Shown here: positions 1-11,639 of the stretch, piece after piece
Numbering within the stretch: position 1 is the stretch's first letter
Layout: each line of letters opens with the position of its first letter
Assembly: GCA_017163975.1 (NCBI GenBank)
Contig: JAFFSR010000244.1
Span: 11,595,501-11,659,500, forward strand
Direction: 5' to 3'
Length of the DNA stretch: 64,000 bases
DNA from: Anastatus disparis
Lineage: Eukaryota; Arthropoda; Insecta; Hymenoptera; Eupelmidae
Program-made: the position numbers and the translations under genes
Notes under the pieces: generated by a model
Databases searched by the model: none
Told to the model about the DNA's origin: nothing
What the model saw: the letters and a program-made list of their open reading frames with translations, nothing else

Positions 1-99
1 TTTGTTGATCTATTATTTGCGGAACAAACATTTTATGAAGAAGACTCAAACTCGGAAGTTACAGAATTTTTGTTAGCAAGTCAAACATCAGACAATTAG
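1..99 (+). CDS. 3' end of a recombinase-array gene cut by the window edge
   Basis: Frame 1 is open from the first base for 32 codons and stops with TAG at 97-99. The peptide is acidic and has no domain of its own. The link to the cluster comes from the stop region and what follows: the bases after the stop (CAATTAGTATTTTTAAT and then several hundred bases) match, with drift, the sequence after the stop of gene C at 38013. This is therefore best read as the last exon of a further paralogue upstream of gene A. The protein ends themselves have diverged. Product and total length cannot be seen. Confidence 0.55.
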   Translation, partial: FVDLLFAEQTFYEEDSNSEVTEFLLASQTSDN

Positions 100-480
100 T
101 ATTTTTAATTCCGATTCAATAATCTATACAATTTATATTGATATTAACTATATTTATATTGATATTAACCAAATTGATATTGATATTTACCTAATGGATA
201 TTGATTTAATTAAAATTATATTGATATTAACTAAATGATATTAAAAGTCGAGTAAATATTGGTTGTTAAATTAATTTATAATATTAAAAAAATTATTTAT
301 TGTTTTTATATTAATGAGAACGTCATATTGAGATATTAATTTAATTAAATATTAATTTTCGGAAGAATAATTGCGAAATAAATGACTATTAAATTTTTTT
401 ATAAAATACCATCTTTTTCATTTAATACTATTCCTTCAACTTTTTTTAGATCATATCTTGTACAGTATGTTAAAAATGTA
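100..480 (+). other. 3' flank homologous to the gene C 3' flank
   Basis: AT-rich non-coding DNA that aligns by eye with 38014-38345, sharing for example blocks around CTTTTTCATTTAA and CTATTCC. A degenerate TTGATATTAA-type repeat fills about 128-240. No ORF. It shows that the gene ending at 99 and gene C share ancestry through their 3' flank. Confidence 0.55.
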
Positions 481-629
481 CGCAAAACGATTGGTACATG
501 AGTTGCATAATGCATTTTAATATTAACCTTTTAAGGACGGGACTAACTTGCGAAATAACTTGCCAAGTATTCTATTTAAATTTTATTATAGTTTTTTTTT
601 GGCGTTTTGATTTAACTTAAGCCATGACC

Positions 630-725
630 AAGTAGTGAAATTTTACCGGGGAATCAAACCCAGGTTCACTATAGTGCGAGCCAAGAGCCTAAGCCTCTAT
701 TTTTCTACCGATCACTCCTAACTAA
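630..725 (-). repeat. Possible tRNA-derived SINE remnant
   Basis: On the minus strand there is an A-box-like TGATCGGTAG followed, after a stem-like stretch, by a B-box-like GGTTTGATTCCC. This is the layout of a pol III promoter in a tRNA-related repeat. No clear tail or target duplication is visible, so it is a weak call. Confidence 0.35.
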
Positions 726-1670
726 ATACACTGTTTTCGATTTAGTGCCATACGCAGAAGGAATAAATAAATAGTTCAAATTTTCAAAATAAATTTCAAT
801 TCTAATTTATAATTGATACGTATTACGCAAAAAGAAATTTCAATCGAAAACAGCTTTCAATAATCGAACTAATTTACAATTCGTAGCGAACTATAAAACC
901 CTTTCAAGTAATTGAAGTAGTGTGATATTCATAAATATTATGCCAATATTAGTAATTGAAGAAAAGAAAACTAATTTATTTTAATAAATTGATCTAGAGG
1001 ATTTAAGAGTAGGAGTTGAAAAAAAACAAAAACATTTAAAATGAGTACGTTCATTTTTGCGAGTAATGTTTATTTTTTTCTTCGATTAAATAAAATTTCG
1101 TATTTTGATCATTCAAATCTTATATCGTTATCCTTACATTTCTATCACTTATAAGTACATTTTATACTTTTTGTCGCGAAGAATAGAACATTTAAAGTCC
1201 CTTCCCCGTCAGTTACAGTTTGTTGTTCATAAAAATTAAAAAACTTGAAAATCTTTTGAAACTTTTAATAAAGTGAAATTTTATTTCAAATATTACACCC
1301 GAAAAACTTCAGGTTGCTTTGCCGATTGATTTTCTACATTTTTTTTTATTACTAATAGAACTAAAACGATCGAACTTTAAATGCTTATATCTCAAAGAAA
1401 TGATCGGTATGGCTACCTGAAATTTTACAGGAATAATACAAGCTCACTTTGTTGAAAGTTTCAAAAGATTATCCAGTTTCTTAATTTTTACGAATAACTG
1501 TATAAAGATAAACTCCTTTCATCGTTTTCCCTTGAATAATAGCATCTATACGATATTCCGCGATGATTAATCGGTAAAATACTCTAATCATCACGGAAGT
1601 TTTTGAAATGTGTTATTTTTCAGTGGTAAGTTTTGAAATTTGCTAGCTTTCGCAGTGGAATGAAATATAC

Positions 1671-1770
1671 TTTATTCCCACCTCAAGAAATAGCCACTTT
1701 TAACTCGAAAAGCGGACCGAAAGAAAGCCATATCTTACGTCTAAAATTTTGCGGAAGATAACAACTTTTC
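1671..1770 (+). repeat. Half copy of the foldback element seen at 59534-59757
   Basis: Begins TTTATTCCCAC and contains CGAAAAGCGGACCGAAAG, then GTCTAAAATTTTGCGG. The same order of blocks occurs at 59534-59630, where a matching inverted end exists. Here only one arm can be recognised. Positions 730-1670 and 1771-2204 hold no gene that I can support. Confidence 0.5.
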
Positions 1771-2204
1771 TCCCGCTAATTTGTGTAAAATTTTAGGAAT
1801 CCTAGCTAATGATTAAATCATTTTTTTATAAAGTCAACGCATTCCAACTCTTAATAATATTTTCTTATGATTCTGATGGTTATTCTTTTTTTTTAATATT
1901 GTCTGGAACGTATTTCATATGATCTATTTTATTAGAAAAGTTAAATTTATTTTTATTTAAAAATTCCTTCGACTGTTTACAATCATAAAAGTAGAATTAC
2001 AAATGAAGTATAAAGCTTTATTGAAAAAAATTGCTTACATTATTTTATTTAAATAATTCATTCGGTTAAATGATAAATTTTTTTTAAACCTAATAATATA
2101 TTTTTAATTTAATATAGAGCTTTTTATTGATAAAAACCGTGTAAAATACAAAATTTATTTATAAATTAATGGTATAATAAATATTTTCAAAATAAAATTT
2201 AATA

Positions 2205-2557
2205 AGTACTTATAGATATTAGCTTCCTTTCCATTTTATTGCTAAATTTCCAGAAAAGAAATGCATTAGCTTGTAGTATGTACCATGATGATTATTTAGA
2301 TAAATTTTCAAATAAATTCATTCATTAGTTTTAAAGATATTTTGATTCCTGTACAAAATTGAAAAATTTTGATAAATAATTTTGGAACCCAAATTTCTCA
2401 ATAATTAATGAATAAATTTATTTAAAATTTTGACTGAATAATCTTCATGGTACATACTACAAGCTAAAGCATTTTTTTATTGAAAATTTTGCAATAAAAT
2501 TTAAAGATAGTGAATATTTATGAGTACAGGTGTAGTGTCCATTTTACATCCCCTTAA
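2205..2557 (+). mobile_element. Foldback element, truncated copy of the 14899-15285 family
   Basis: Two inverted arms face each other: TTAGCTTCC...GCATTAGCTTGTAGTATG on the left and CATACTACAAGCTAA on the right. The right end GTACAGGTGTAGTGTCC...CCCTTAA matches the terminal repeat of the complete copy at 14899-15285; the left terminal bases are missing. No coding capacity. Confidence 0.7.
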
Positions 2558-3022
2558 ATTAAAATGAACAGAAAACTGAATAAAAAAGTAATTATTAAGA
2601 ATTCTTTTTCAGTACTTTCTTGTAAAAAGTATTCCTTAAAGAATTTCTTATTCATTTTTTTTCAATGCTACAGCTTGCTTGGATAATTATCAAGAGGTTT
2701 AATACTTAGAGAAAAAAAGATTGTTAAAATTTTTATTAATTTTTTTTACTCCATATTTACTTAGCCAAAAAAATAAAATTTATCTGCGATGGCTTGTAAA
2801 TTTCGTAATAAAAATAATGCTTCATGTAAAAAAGGTAATGTTGAAAGATTGAATATTTTTATTTTTTAACATTATTCTCTAATATAAGTTTTTGTTGTAT
2901 CGAAAAATGTTTATCATTTAAATCGAAGCTTTTTGATGCAGTGCCGTATATCTCACCTTTTTAGAGCAATATTTCATTCCTGAGATAGTAATAGTATGCG
3001 ACTCCTACAGTGTAAGAAGTTG

Positions 3023-3032
3023 GCGCATGCGC
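3023..3032. promoter_or_regulatory. GCGCATGCGC palindrome upstream of gene A
   Basis: A 10-bp CpG-rich palindrome in otherwise very AT-rich DNA, about 290 bp before the gene A start and conserved in place upstream of gene B (17939-17948). It matches the core recognised by NRF-1-type factors, a family with the insect member Ewg. A promoter role is inferred from position and conservation only. Confidence 0.4.
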
Positions 3033-3321
3033 GTCATTAGGGGAAAAAAAAGGATGGAGATCTAATTGTAAACATGGTAGATTTTGTTGAGCAAAGGATT
3101 TTATATGAGTTGCATTGTTTTAACAAGTTTTATATTTGATTACAACATTAATTTTATTTGATTAATAATTTTAGATTAATACCTTTTTCTGGTCAATGTT
3201 TGCTATAACAGAGATACTGATCGTTATAGCAAATTATCCCGTCTGCTTATTCTAACTTCAATCATTTAATAGTATTATGCTTGTGCAAAGTTATAAAAAA
3301 TAAGTAATAAATATTAAAAAA

Positions 3322-6300
3322 ATGGAGAAAACTAATTCTGATAAATCTGATGGTGATGATACAAATCTTGATAGTGATATAGACAGTGATACTGATAGTG
3401 AAAATGTAACAAATGATTCAGAAAAACAAGCCAAATCAAATACTATCCCAATTAAATCAAGAAAAATATATGAACAACAATATGAAACATTTAAATATTG
3501 GTGTTTACAAAGGCATAAAACTAAAACAGATGAAAAAGTGCTATTGGATTATTTTGACAATTTATCAAAACAAACCCTTAAAGCAAATACTTTGTGGACA
3601 ATATACCATAGACTAAAAATTATGCTTTCATTGAAAGAAGGTATAGACATAAGTAAAAATGAAGAGCTACAAAGTTTTATGAAAAAAAATAAAAAACCAG
3701 ATGCTGTCAACAGAAGCAAATTTTTTACAAGAGAAGAAGTTTCAACATTTTTAAAAAATGCACCAGAGGATGAATACCTTTTACATAAGGCTAGTTTAAA
3801 TATAAGGAAATACTCAATTAATTATAAATAATAATTTTACAAAATAACAATATTTATTTTCACAGGTAGTTTTAATCATTGGCGTATATGGATGTCTTCG
3901 CCCTATAGAATTATTAAATCTAAAAGAAGATGACATAAAACAAAAAGATGGTTTATACCATGTATCAATACCTAAAACTGAAACAAGTACAGAAAAATCA
4001 TTTGTTTTAAATGAAAAAGCTTCTGCAATAATTTCTAAATACATGAAACTACGCCCTGAGGGTATGAAACGATTCTTGTTAGTGTATTACAATAAAAAGT
4101 GTGTACGTCAGGTATGTTATATATTTTTATTTATTTAAATTAATATTGTAATCTTTAAATAGTGAACTAAATTAAAATATTATATTAATATTTATAGATT
4201 CTTGGAAAGAAAAAAATTACCTTCTTAACAAAAGATATAGCAAAATTTTTAAATCTTTCTAATCCTGAACTCTATAAAGCACATACTATAAGGTATACTG
4301 GAGTTACATTGTTAACTGATAGAGGAGTTGATATATTAGGTTGTGCAAAACGTGGTGAATATGAAAATAATACAGTTATAGAGGAAAATATTCAGCGATC
4401 TCTCTTAAAATCAATTAAAAAAATTAGCTCTACAAAAAAATCCAAAACACCGCCTAGTGATACTTTAGTAATCCCAGATAATTCAAAGAATTTGTATGAA
4501 CTGCAATATGGAAAATTTAAAGATTGGTGTGTAAAAAGAAATGCAACCGAAATAAATGAAGAACTGATGTTAGTTTATTTCAAAGAATTAGCTAGAAGTT
4601 TAAAAGCAACTAGTTTATGGGCAGCATATGCTAGAATAAAACCTATACTTATATTAAAAGAAAGTGTAGACATAAGTAAATATTTAGAATTATATAGTTT
4701 TCTACAAAAACAAAAAAAAAAGCATACTCCTATGAAATACAAAGTTTTCACCAGAAAAGAAATCTCCACATTTTTAAAAACTGCACCAGACGACAAATTC
4801 CTATTGCATAAGGCTAGTTTAAATACAGTAACTTACATGATTCATTTTAAATAACTTTACAAAATAAAAATTTTTATTTCAACAGGTAGTCTTAATCCTA
4901 CGTTTATGTGGAAATCTGTACAGAGAAGAATTATTAAAAATAAATCTAAATGACATAAAAAAAGTAGGTAATTTATGCCATGTATCAATACCTAAAACAA
5001 AAACAGATGAAGAAAAGTCATTCATTGTAAATGAAGAAGCTTCTGCAATAATTATTAAATACATGCAACTACGTCCTAAAGGTATAGAGCCATTCCTTTT
5101 GGTATACTTTAAGAAAAAGTGTGTACGCCAGGTATCTTTATATATTTCCATTAATTTAAATTTATATTGAAATATTTTAATGATAAATTAACCAAAAATA
5201 TAAAATTAATATTTATAGAATTTGGGGAAAAAGAAGATATCCTCCATACCAAGCGAAATAGCTACATTTTTAAATCTTCCTGATCCTAATCTCTATACAG
5301 GACATTCTTTCAGACATAATACAACAATGCTGTTAGCTGATGAAGCTGTTGAGTTGCAAACTCTTGAATGTCAAAATAATACAGATGTACAGAAAGATAA
5401 TCAACCCATCCAAAATGAAATTGATTCAAGTGGCTTGATTTCAAACACTACCAATTCTATAAATACAGAGGAACCAGAAATACTGACAAATGATACTTTA
5501 TCAACGACAGCTCATACATATAGTTTATATGAACAAACATATGAAAAGTTTAAAGATTGGTGTAAACAATGGAAAGTAAAAGGAGCAGATGAAAAAATTG
5601 TCTTAACTTATTTTCAAACATTAGCAATAAGTTTTAAAGCAACTACTTTATGGTCAATATACAATAGACTAAAACCAATGTTTTTATCGAAAGAAAGTAT
5701 AGATTTAGGTAAATACTTAGAACTGCAAAGTTTTCTAAAAGAAAGAAACAAACAGCACACTGTTAAAAAAACAAAAGTTTTTACAAAAGAGGAAGTTTCT
5801 ACTTTCTTAAGAACTGCTCCAGATGACGAATTCCTATTACATAAGGTTAGTTAAATACAGTGAAATACGTGATTCATTCCAAATAACACTTTAATGAAAT
5901 AATTTTTATTTCAACAGGTAGTTTTGATCATTGGTGTAAATACTCATCTTCGCAAAACAGATTTAACAGAAATAAATGCTAATAACATAAGACAAGAAGG
6001 TAATTTATACCACGTTTTAATACCTATAACAAAAACAGGTAAAGAAAAATCAATCATATTAAATGAAGAAGCTTCTGCGATAATTTCTAAATACGTAAAA
6101 CTACGTCCTGAAGGTATGAAGCGATTCTTTTTACAGATGCGCAACAAAAAGTGCTTGCGTCAGGTATATTTATATTTTTATTTACTTAAACTTATATTCA
6201 GATTTTTAAATAGTTAACTAATTTAAAAGATAAAATTAATATTTATAGAATCTTGGGAAAGAAAAACTTAGCTCCTTACCAAAAGCAATTGCTCAATTTT

Positions 6301-7774
6301 TAAATCTTTCTGATCCTGAACTTTATACAGGACATGCGTTGCGCATGTCCTGTCATACGTTGCAAGCTGATACAACAAACGACGAAGCTGACACACAAAC
6401 TCTTCAAAATAATGGTGAAATGAATCATATTCCTATGGTAAGTATATTTTTTACTTTGTTTTGATTTTGAAGTAAGAATAAATTTAAACATTTTTTTGAA
6501 GGCTAATATTATGTTTGAAATGGTGGTCTTTTATCATAATTAAAAATTTTTAAATTATCATACAAAGAAATTCATTATTTTATTATTTTTTAAATCATTA
6601 ATAAAACTTCAACTTTTACAATATTGTTTATAAACCATTCATTTTGACTAATATAATTATTAATGTCTATAAGTATATATTTTTGTAAAAATTTCATTGT
6701 AAATTTTTGTATAAAATTATTTGTATGACTTAGTAAATATAAAAATAATTATTTCAATCAAATTTTTTCTAGGATGGAATTATGCAATCATCACATATTG
6801 ATCAATATCAATGGAATTCCGTACCTTGTTATAACAGTATGTATTTTTAATTAAAAATATGTATTAATAAACTAGTAATTTTTGCCTTTTTTTAATCATC
6901 ACTCATGTAATTAAATGTTTTAAGATGAAATAACTTTTTTATATTTTCAAGGAGAGGTCCCCATCTTCGAAAAACGGATTTGGCAGAATCTGCATAATAC
7001 GATTCTTTGATGAAAAAAAAAGTAAATGCTTTTTTTTTCTGTCCAATAACTTTCCGCGACAAAAATATATAGACATTCTTTTGAAAATATAATTAATAGC
7101 AGCGCCCATAAAAACCTATATGACCAAACAACGAAAACTCTTATGCAAAAATGTATCAAGTAGAAAAAAGTATATATTGAATAGTTTAATGTAATCTTTA
7201 TTACATTAAAAAAACTTATGTAATTCAAAATCGGTGCTTAATTGAAATCAATATTTATTAATATTTTTAGTATGTAATACATGAATTTTTCACATTATTT
7301 CATTAACTTATTTTAATCATCTGTGACTTATAAATCAAATAAAATTTTTTGATACAATAGATCTTCAAATTAATTAATTTACTTGTATTATCATTGATTT
7401 TTTATATGATTTTCTGTAAAAGTTTTAGTTTTTTGGTTATTCAAGTTTTTATAAAGGTTCTTTTTTTTACTAAATTTTCGAAAAAATGTCTATACCCTTG
7501 TTTAGGGAGCCTATTCGATCCAAAAAAAAAACACGGGCTCATTTTTTTCATCATATTCCCCAGATTTTGACAAATCTGTTCCTCGAAGGTGGGGATGTCT
7601 CCTTTTTAGTGAACAATTTCGATCTAATTTATTTCAAACTAATCAAATCAGAATTATTAGTATAAATGATTATGATTGTGTTTTATTGCAGATGAAATTA
7701 TTATAAATAATTGTAACTATCAGGAAAACTTGACTTCAGTATCGTATGGATCATTTTCTGGAGTTTCATCCTGA
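3322..7774 (+). CDS. Gene A: protein with three concatenated Crypton-type tyrosine recombinase domains, predicted catalytically inactive
   Basis: Nine exons join in frame: 3322-3789, 3866-4111, 4198-4812, 4886-5131, 5219-5845, 5918-6163, 6249-6437, 6773-6836, 7692-7774 (927 aa). After an acidic Ser/Asp-rich start, three modules follow, each with a core-binding half (YExFKxWC, TTLW, KxFTxEE, LLHK) and a catalytic half (VVLI, LRP, HxxR). Exons 3 and 5 encode the end of one domain and the start of the next. Catalytic residues: domain 1 keeps Arg and HTIR but has Glu for Lys and Asn at the Tyr position; domain 2 has Tyr at the first Arg position, HSFR, no Tyr nucleophile; domain 3 keeps Arg, Lys, HALR, no nucleophile. 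Introns after exons 1 and 3 have GC donors. Intact frames through nine exons argue for a working gene. Family resemblance is to insect CryptonI; a DNA-binding role is inference. Confidence 0.75.
6949..7605 (+). mobile_element. Foldback element in the last intron of gene A
   Basis: Left end AAGGAGAGGTCCCCATC, with CTTCGAAAAACGGATTTG, is mirrored at the right end as CAAATCTGTTCCTCGAAGG...GGGGATGTCTCCTT. The matching intron of gene B carries the same element at 21892-22469, so it inserted before the duplication. No coding capacity. Confidence 0.7.
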
Positions 7775-9718
7775 AAAATGGTATATTTATATTTACATAT
7801 ATTTGAATTTATATTAAAATTTTCTAGTAATAAACTTAAAATATAAAATTTATATTTACAGAATGTAGATAAGAAGAGTTGCTGTACAGAATGAAAGAAA
7901 ACTAATAATTCAAAATGATTAATTAAGATATAATTTCATTTTCAGTTATGATGTTTCTTTCCTTGTATTATAAAATAAATAAAAAAAATAGGGAAACGAA
8001 GATCGAATTAGCAACTTACAGATTTAAAAATTAATTAATTTTATAAACTTTATAAAGTATGTATGAAAAACGTATGATAAAAGAAATAAAAGAGGCTCGC
8101 AACTTTGTTAATAATTTAAATTAAATTTTTTCAACTTTAGTATTGTATATTATCAATATATACTTCGAAATTTTAAAAGTTCTATTTGACGTAGATTTAT
8201 TTAAATGTTAAATTTCATGTATAGTCGTAAATAATGTATAATTAAAAAAAAGTAATAATAAATAATTTTTCATGGTGCAAAAAAATTTGTAGTAATTTAA
8301 TTATATCTAATAAAATAAAATGGATTGAATTACTAACTTATTTGTATTTTCAATTATAAATTTTATTACCAATTTCTAAGACATAAATCAAGATAAATAT
8401 TTTTGTGCATGCATGTTTATGTGTGTGTGTGTGTGTTTGTGCGTGAGCGTTAGTTTATGTGTATACTTTTTTTAACTACTAATTTTTTTTTGTCTTCTAA
8501 ATAAATAGCGTATGAATAGTATATCTATATACATATACTGCTCTAAATTGTTAGATAATGAGCATGACTCTGAAAAAGATTATTAGTTTTTAATTCATGC
8601 CAAAATAAAATGAAAGGTAGTTTTTTTGGTTTTATGCTTTGATAGTTTTGCCTGTGTTATATTTGAAATAGCGTACATTTCTTCAGATAAGTCCAGAACA
8701 TAATCTGATGATTCACTTAAATATATCACTAAATTTAAAAAAAGACTTTTAGTGTTTTGCATAAAGAGGCATGCACTCCATAAATAGATTCTGAAACTAA
8801 ACGCAATACTTTATTCACAATTTTATCTACAATCATTTCTCCAATTTTAAATTCTTCAAGTTTGTTAAAACTTATTCTTTCAAAAGTGACAATCCTTTCG
8901 TTGAGATTTGTTCAAATATTGAAGCATACGGAAAAAAATCAATGTCTAACTCACACGAAGGAATAGCAACGTTACTTTGCATTTACTTAAAATGTTTACG
9001 ATGTCACGTTTTAATAATAAATAATAATAGTTTGTATAATTTTATGCGGTGAAATCAGATCCCCGTACAGTGTAAGAATAAATTCGATCATTAAATTAAG
9101 ATTCATCTTGCAATTCATTTTATAAGATAAAAATTTTTAAAAATTAATCTTTAACAAACACTAAAAGTATAATACCTCTGATGGGTGTTAAAATAAAGTT
9201 TTTAGATTATTTATGAAAACGCTCGTTTGATTAATTGTCTGGATATTACCGCAGAAAATAAAGTATACTAAAATTGTCTAATCCCGAACGTAAACTTTCA
9301 AATCTGCTTCTTTTCTTCCAATTTTTCATGAATAGTACAATACATTCATTTAAAATGAATACTTTTAAAAATAAAAGTATTTATTTTAATTAGATAAAAA
9401 TAAGTAAATAAATTAAATGATTTTGATTTGTTCATGATGTTTTTTATAAGTAGCATACTTTATTTTATTTTTAAATTACATAGAATGTTTTCAAAGTAAA
9501 AGCACGATTGATATGGCAGTCCTTAATTCAGCGACATAAGGTATACTTTTTTTTGCTATTTTGATAATTTTGCATTTGTAAAAATCAGGACCGGCTTTAA
9601 AATTATTCAGGCTCCAAGCCAGAATGTAAAGTGGCCCCTGAAGGAGATTATTTTTTAAGCTAATTATAAATATGAAAAAGGTGTATAATATATACAAACA
9701 TGTATAATTAAAAATATA
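7775..9718 (+). other. Downstream of gene A, no supported gene
   Basis: AATAAATAAAAA near 7973 may be the poly(A) signal of gene A. At 7780-7900 a GTATAT...TTTACAG intron-like stretch resembles the short intron between exons 2 and 3 of the recombinase modules, so a decayed extra module may lie in the 3' UTR. The stretch 8530-9300 matches 23240-23940 in the second unit but is broken by stops. Nothing else recognised. Confidence 0.4.
8420..8447. repeat. (TG)n microsatellite
   Basis: A run of GT dinucleotides followed by imperfect TTTGTGCGTG. It is absent from the matching stretch of the second unit. Confidence 0.8.
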
Positions 9719-10554
9719 GGGGAGAGTGGGGCGAATTTCCAGATGGGGTAACTTTAAGAATGCTTAATAATCTTACACATGAAAATTTTTATCCGGGGTC
9801 AGTAAAATAGATTAAAAATATATATAAAAACGAACTTTTTTATACAACTTCTAGTAGATTACTTGATAATTTGAATTCGTAACAGCCACTTCTTTTTTTT
9901 CGCAACGCCTTCCAAAACTTTTGGGTTGTCTAAAAATACATCTCATAATTCTGTGTGAATGAAACGATTTGTCACGTAATAATAAGTTTATAGTACATTA
10001 GAAAACAAAAATTTTGACGCCTAGTATGACCCGATACGTTAAGTTTAAGCTTAGTACTGACAGTTCAAAGATTTTTAATCATTTGGGGTAACTTTCCAAT
10101 ACAATGTTAATTAATAGGGATTTTTTGGAAAATCGCTTTTTTATTCATTTTATATCAATAATAATTTATTTAATATTCATACGAATATTATAATGTTAAT
10201 ATTATATTTTTGTGATTATTAATGCATTAATGATTAATAAAATAGTCAAAAATTTGAAAAAATTCGTTAAATAAAAAATTTAATTGTATTTTCCAAGTTT
10301 AATAGTACAATCGGAAAATAGCCCCAACGCAAAATGGAAAGTTGGCCCATACATGGGGCTACTTTCCAAAAAACAATTTTTTTTTCGATCCAAACTATTG
10401 TTATGTTAAATGAATAATAAGGAGTATAGACCAATTTTTTTATTCAGTTTGAAGTCTAAACTTAGTGTTAATGCTTTGGTAGAGTCAATTATTTCACTAC
10501 CGGAAAAGAAATCTTCTCTTAAAAAAACGTCTGGAATTTAGCTCCACTTTCCCC
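9719..10554 (+). mobile_element. Foldback element, GGGGAGAGTGGGGC family, copy 1
   Basis: Left end GGGGAGAGTGGGGC and right end TAGCTCCACTTTCCCC are inverted relative to each other, with TATA next to both. A second copy lies at 16200-16918. Inside, around 10300-10375, short GGAAAATAGCCCC and GGGGCTACTTTCC segments pair again. There is no transposase, so it is non-autonomous. Confidence 0.75.
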
Positions 10555-10789
10555 TATAACTTTTATAAATTAAATATATTTGTACATTAATTATATAAAA
10601 ATGTAAAAATTTTAAAACTTTAGAAATAATTTTTCATAAAATATCGATAATAGATTATCTTTGCAATCATTTAACAATTAAGGTAGCTTCAGTTAAGAAA
10701 AGTATGAGTTACAAGCTTTTCAAAACAGTTTTGAAAATACAAGATTAATGACTAAATTAAAAAGAAAAAAAATTACAGAATAAAACGAG

Positions 10790-10930
10790 CCCGAATGAAA
10801 CGAGAATCATTGTATTACATGTGTTTTTTTCACAAAAATATTGAGAATCTCCGTTGCTTTTACATAGGAATGATAGCATAAATAGCGACCTTAAATAAAA
10901 TAAAATAAAAATTTGAATAAAATTTTTATA
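10790..10930 (+). repeat. SINE-like tail sequence
   Basis: Contains GGAATGATAGCATAAATA and ends in AAATAAAATAAAATAAAAA. The same order of blocks is found at 24310-24440 in the second unit, and GAATGATACAAG-type blocks occur in the SINEs at 15675 and 27328. It seems to be a 5'-truncated copy of that SINE. Confidence 0.45.
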
Positions 10931-11548
10931 GATGACCGATTCCATCTCAAATCATGCAGACCGACTGCACCTATCTCTCCGAACTGCTTAAAAATTTCTT
11001 ATATCATTCTACTTTGAAAATAAGCGTATACGTATTTTTTTATTTTTCAATATCATAAAAAATGCAATTTTTATGCACTTTTTAAAAATGACTTATAAAT
11101 TTTCAATTCTCAAAAATCGAAAATTTTTTTTTTTTTTTTAATCGTTTTTATCCCTGTAGTGATCTTTATAAATAAATTTAGGCTCGTTCAATGCTACAGA
11201 GGATGCTCTTTTAATTCCACCGTCTTTTATTTTTTTTAACAAAAAAACGGAAGTGCAATTGCACTTTTTGTAAAAAATGAAAAATGCATTTTTCTCAAAA
11301 AAGCCATTTTCTTTTTGTCTCAAATTTTTTTTATGGATAGGTGGCCTTAAGACCTATATTTTCATCGGTGTGGAATTTGGAATATTTTGGTTTAGTAAGA
11401 GATATAAAAAAAATTGAGAAAAAAATTTTCATATTTACATAAATGTAAATACGTCATAGATACAACAAATATTTCAGGAGTAAGCGCATTTCAGATATAT
11501 ATATATATTTGTACGTACATAGCTTTTATGCAACTCATAGGTGTTGTG

Positions 11549-11551
<3 letters not shown>

Positions 11552-11621
<70 letters not shown>
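11552..11621. repeat. (TA)n microsatellite, about 35 units
   Basis: An uninterrupted TA run of about 70 bp just inside the left terminal repeat of the transposon. It can form a cruciform on its own. Confidence 0.95.
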
Positions 11622-11624
<3 letters not shown>

Positions 11625-11639
11625 CATAAATTTTATGTT

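Noticed and set aside
6950..7010. Decayed copy of recombinase exon 6 inside intron 8 of gene A (CATCTTCGAAAAACGGATTTG looks like part of exon 6)
   Set aside because: The same bases are one terminal arm of a foldback element whose mirror arm ends at 7605.
11414..11629. 71-residue ORF rich in Tyr-Ile
   Set aside because: It is a translation of the TA microsatellite.
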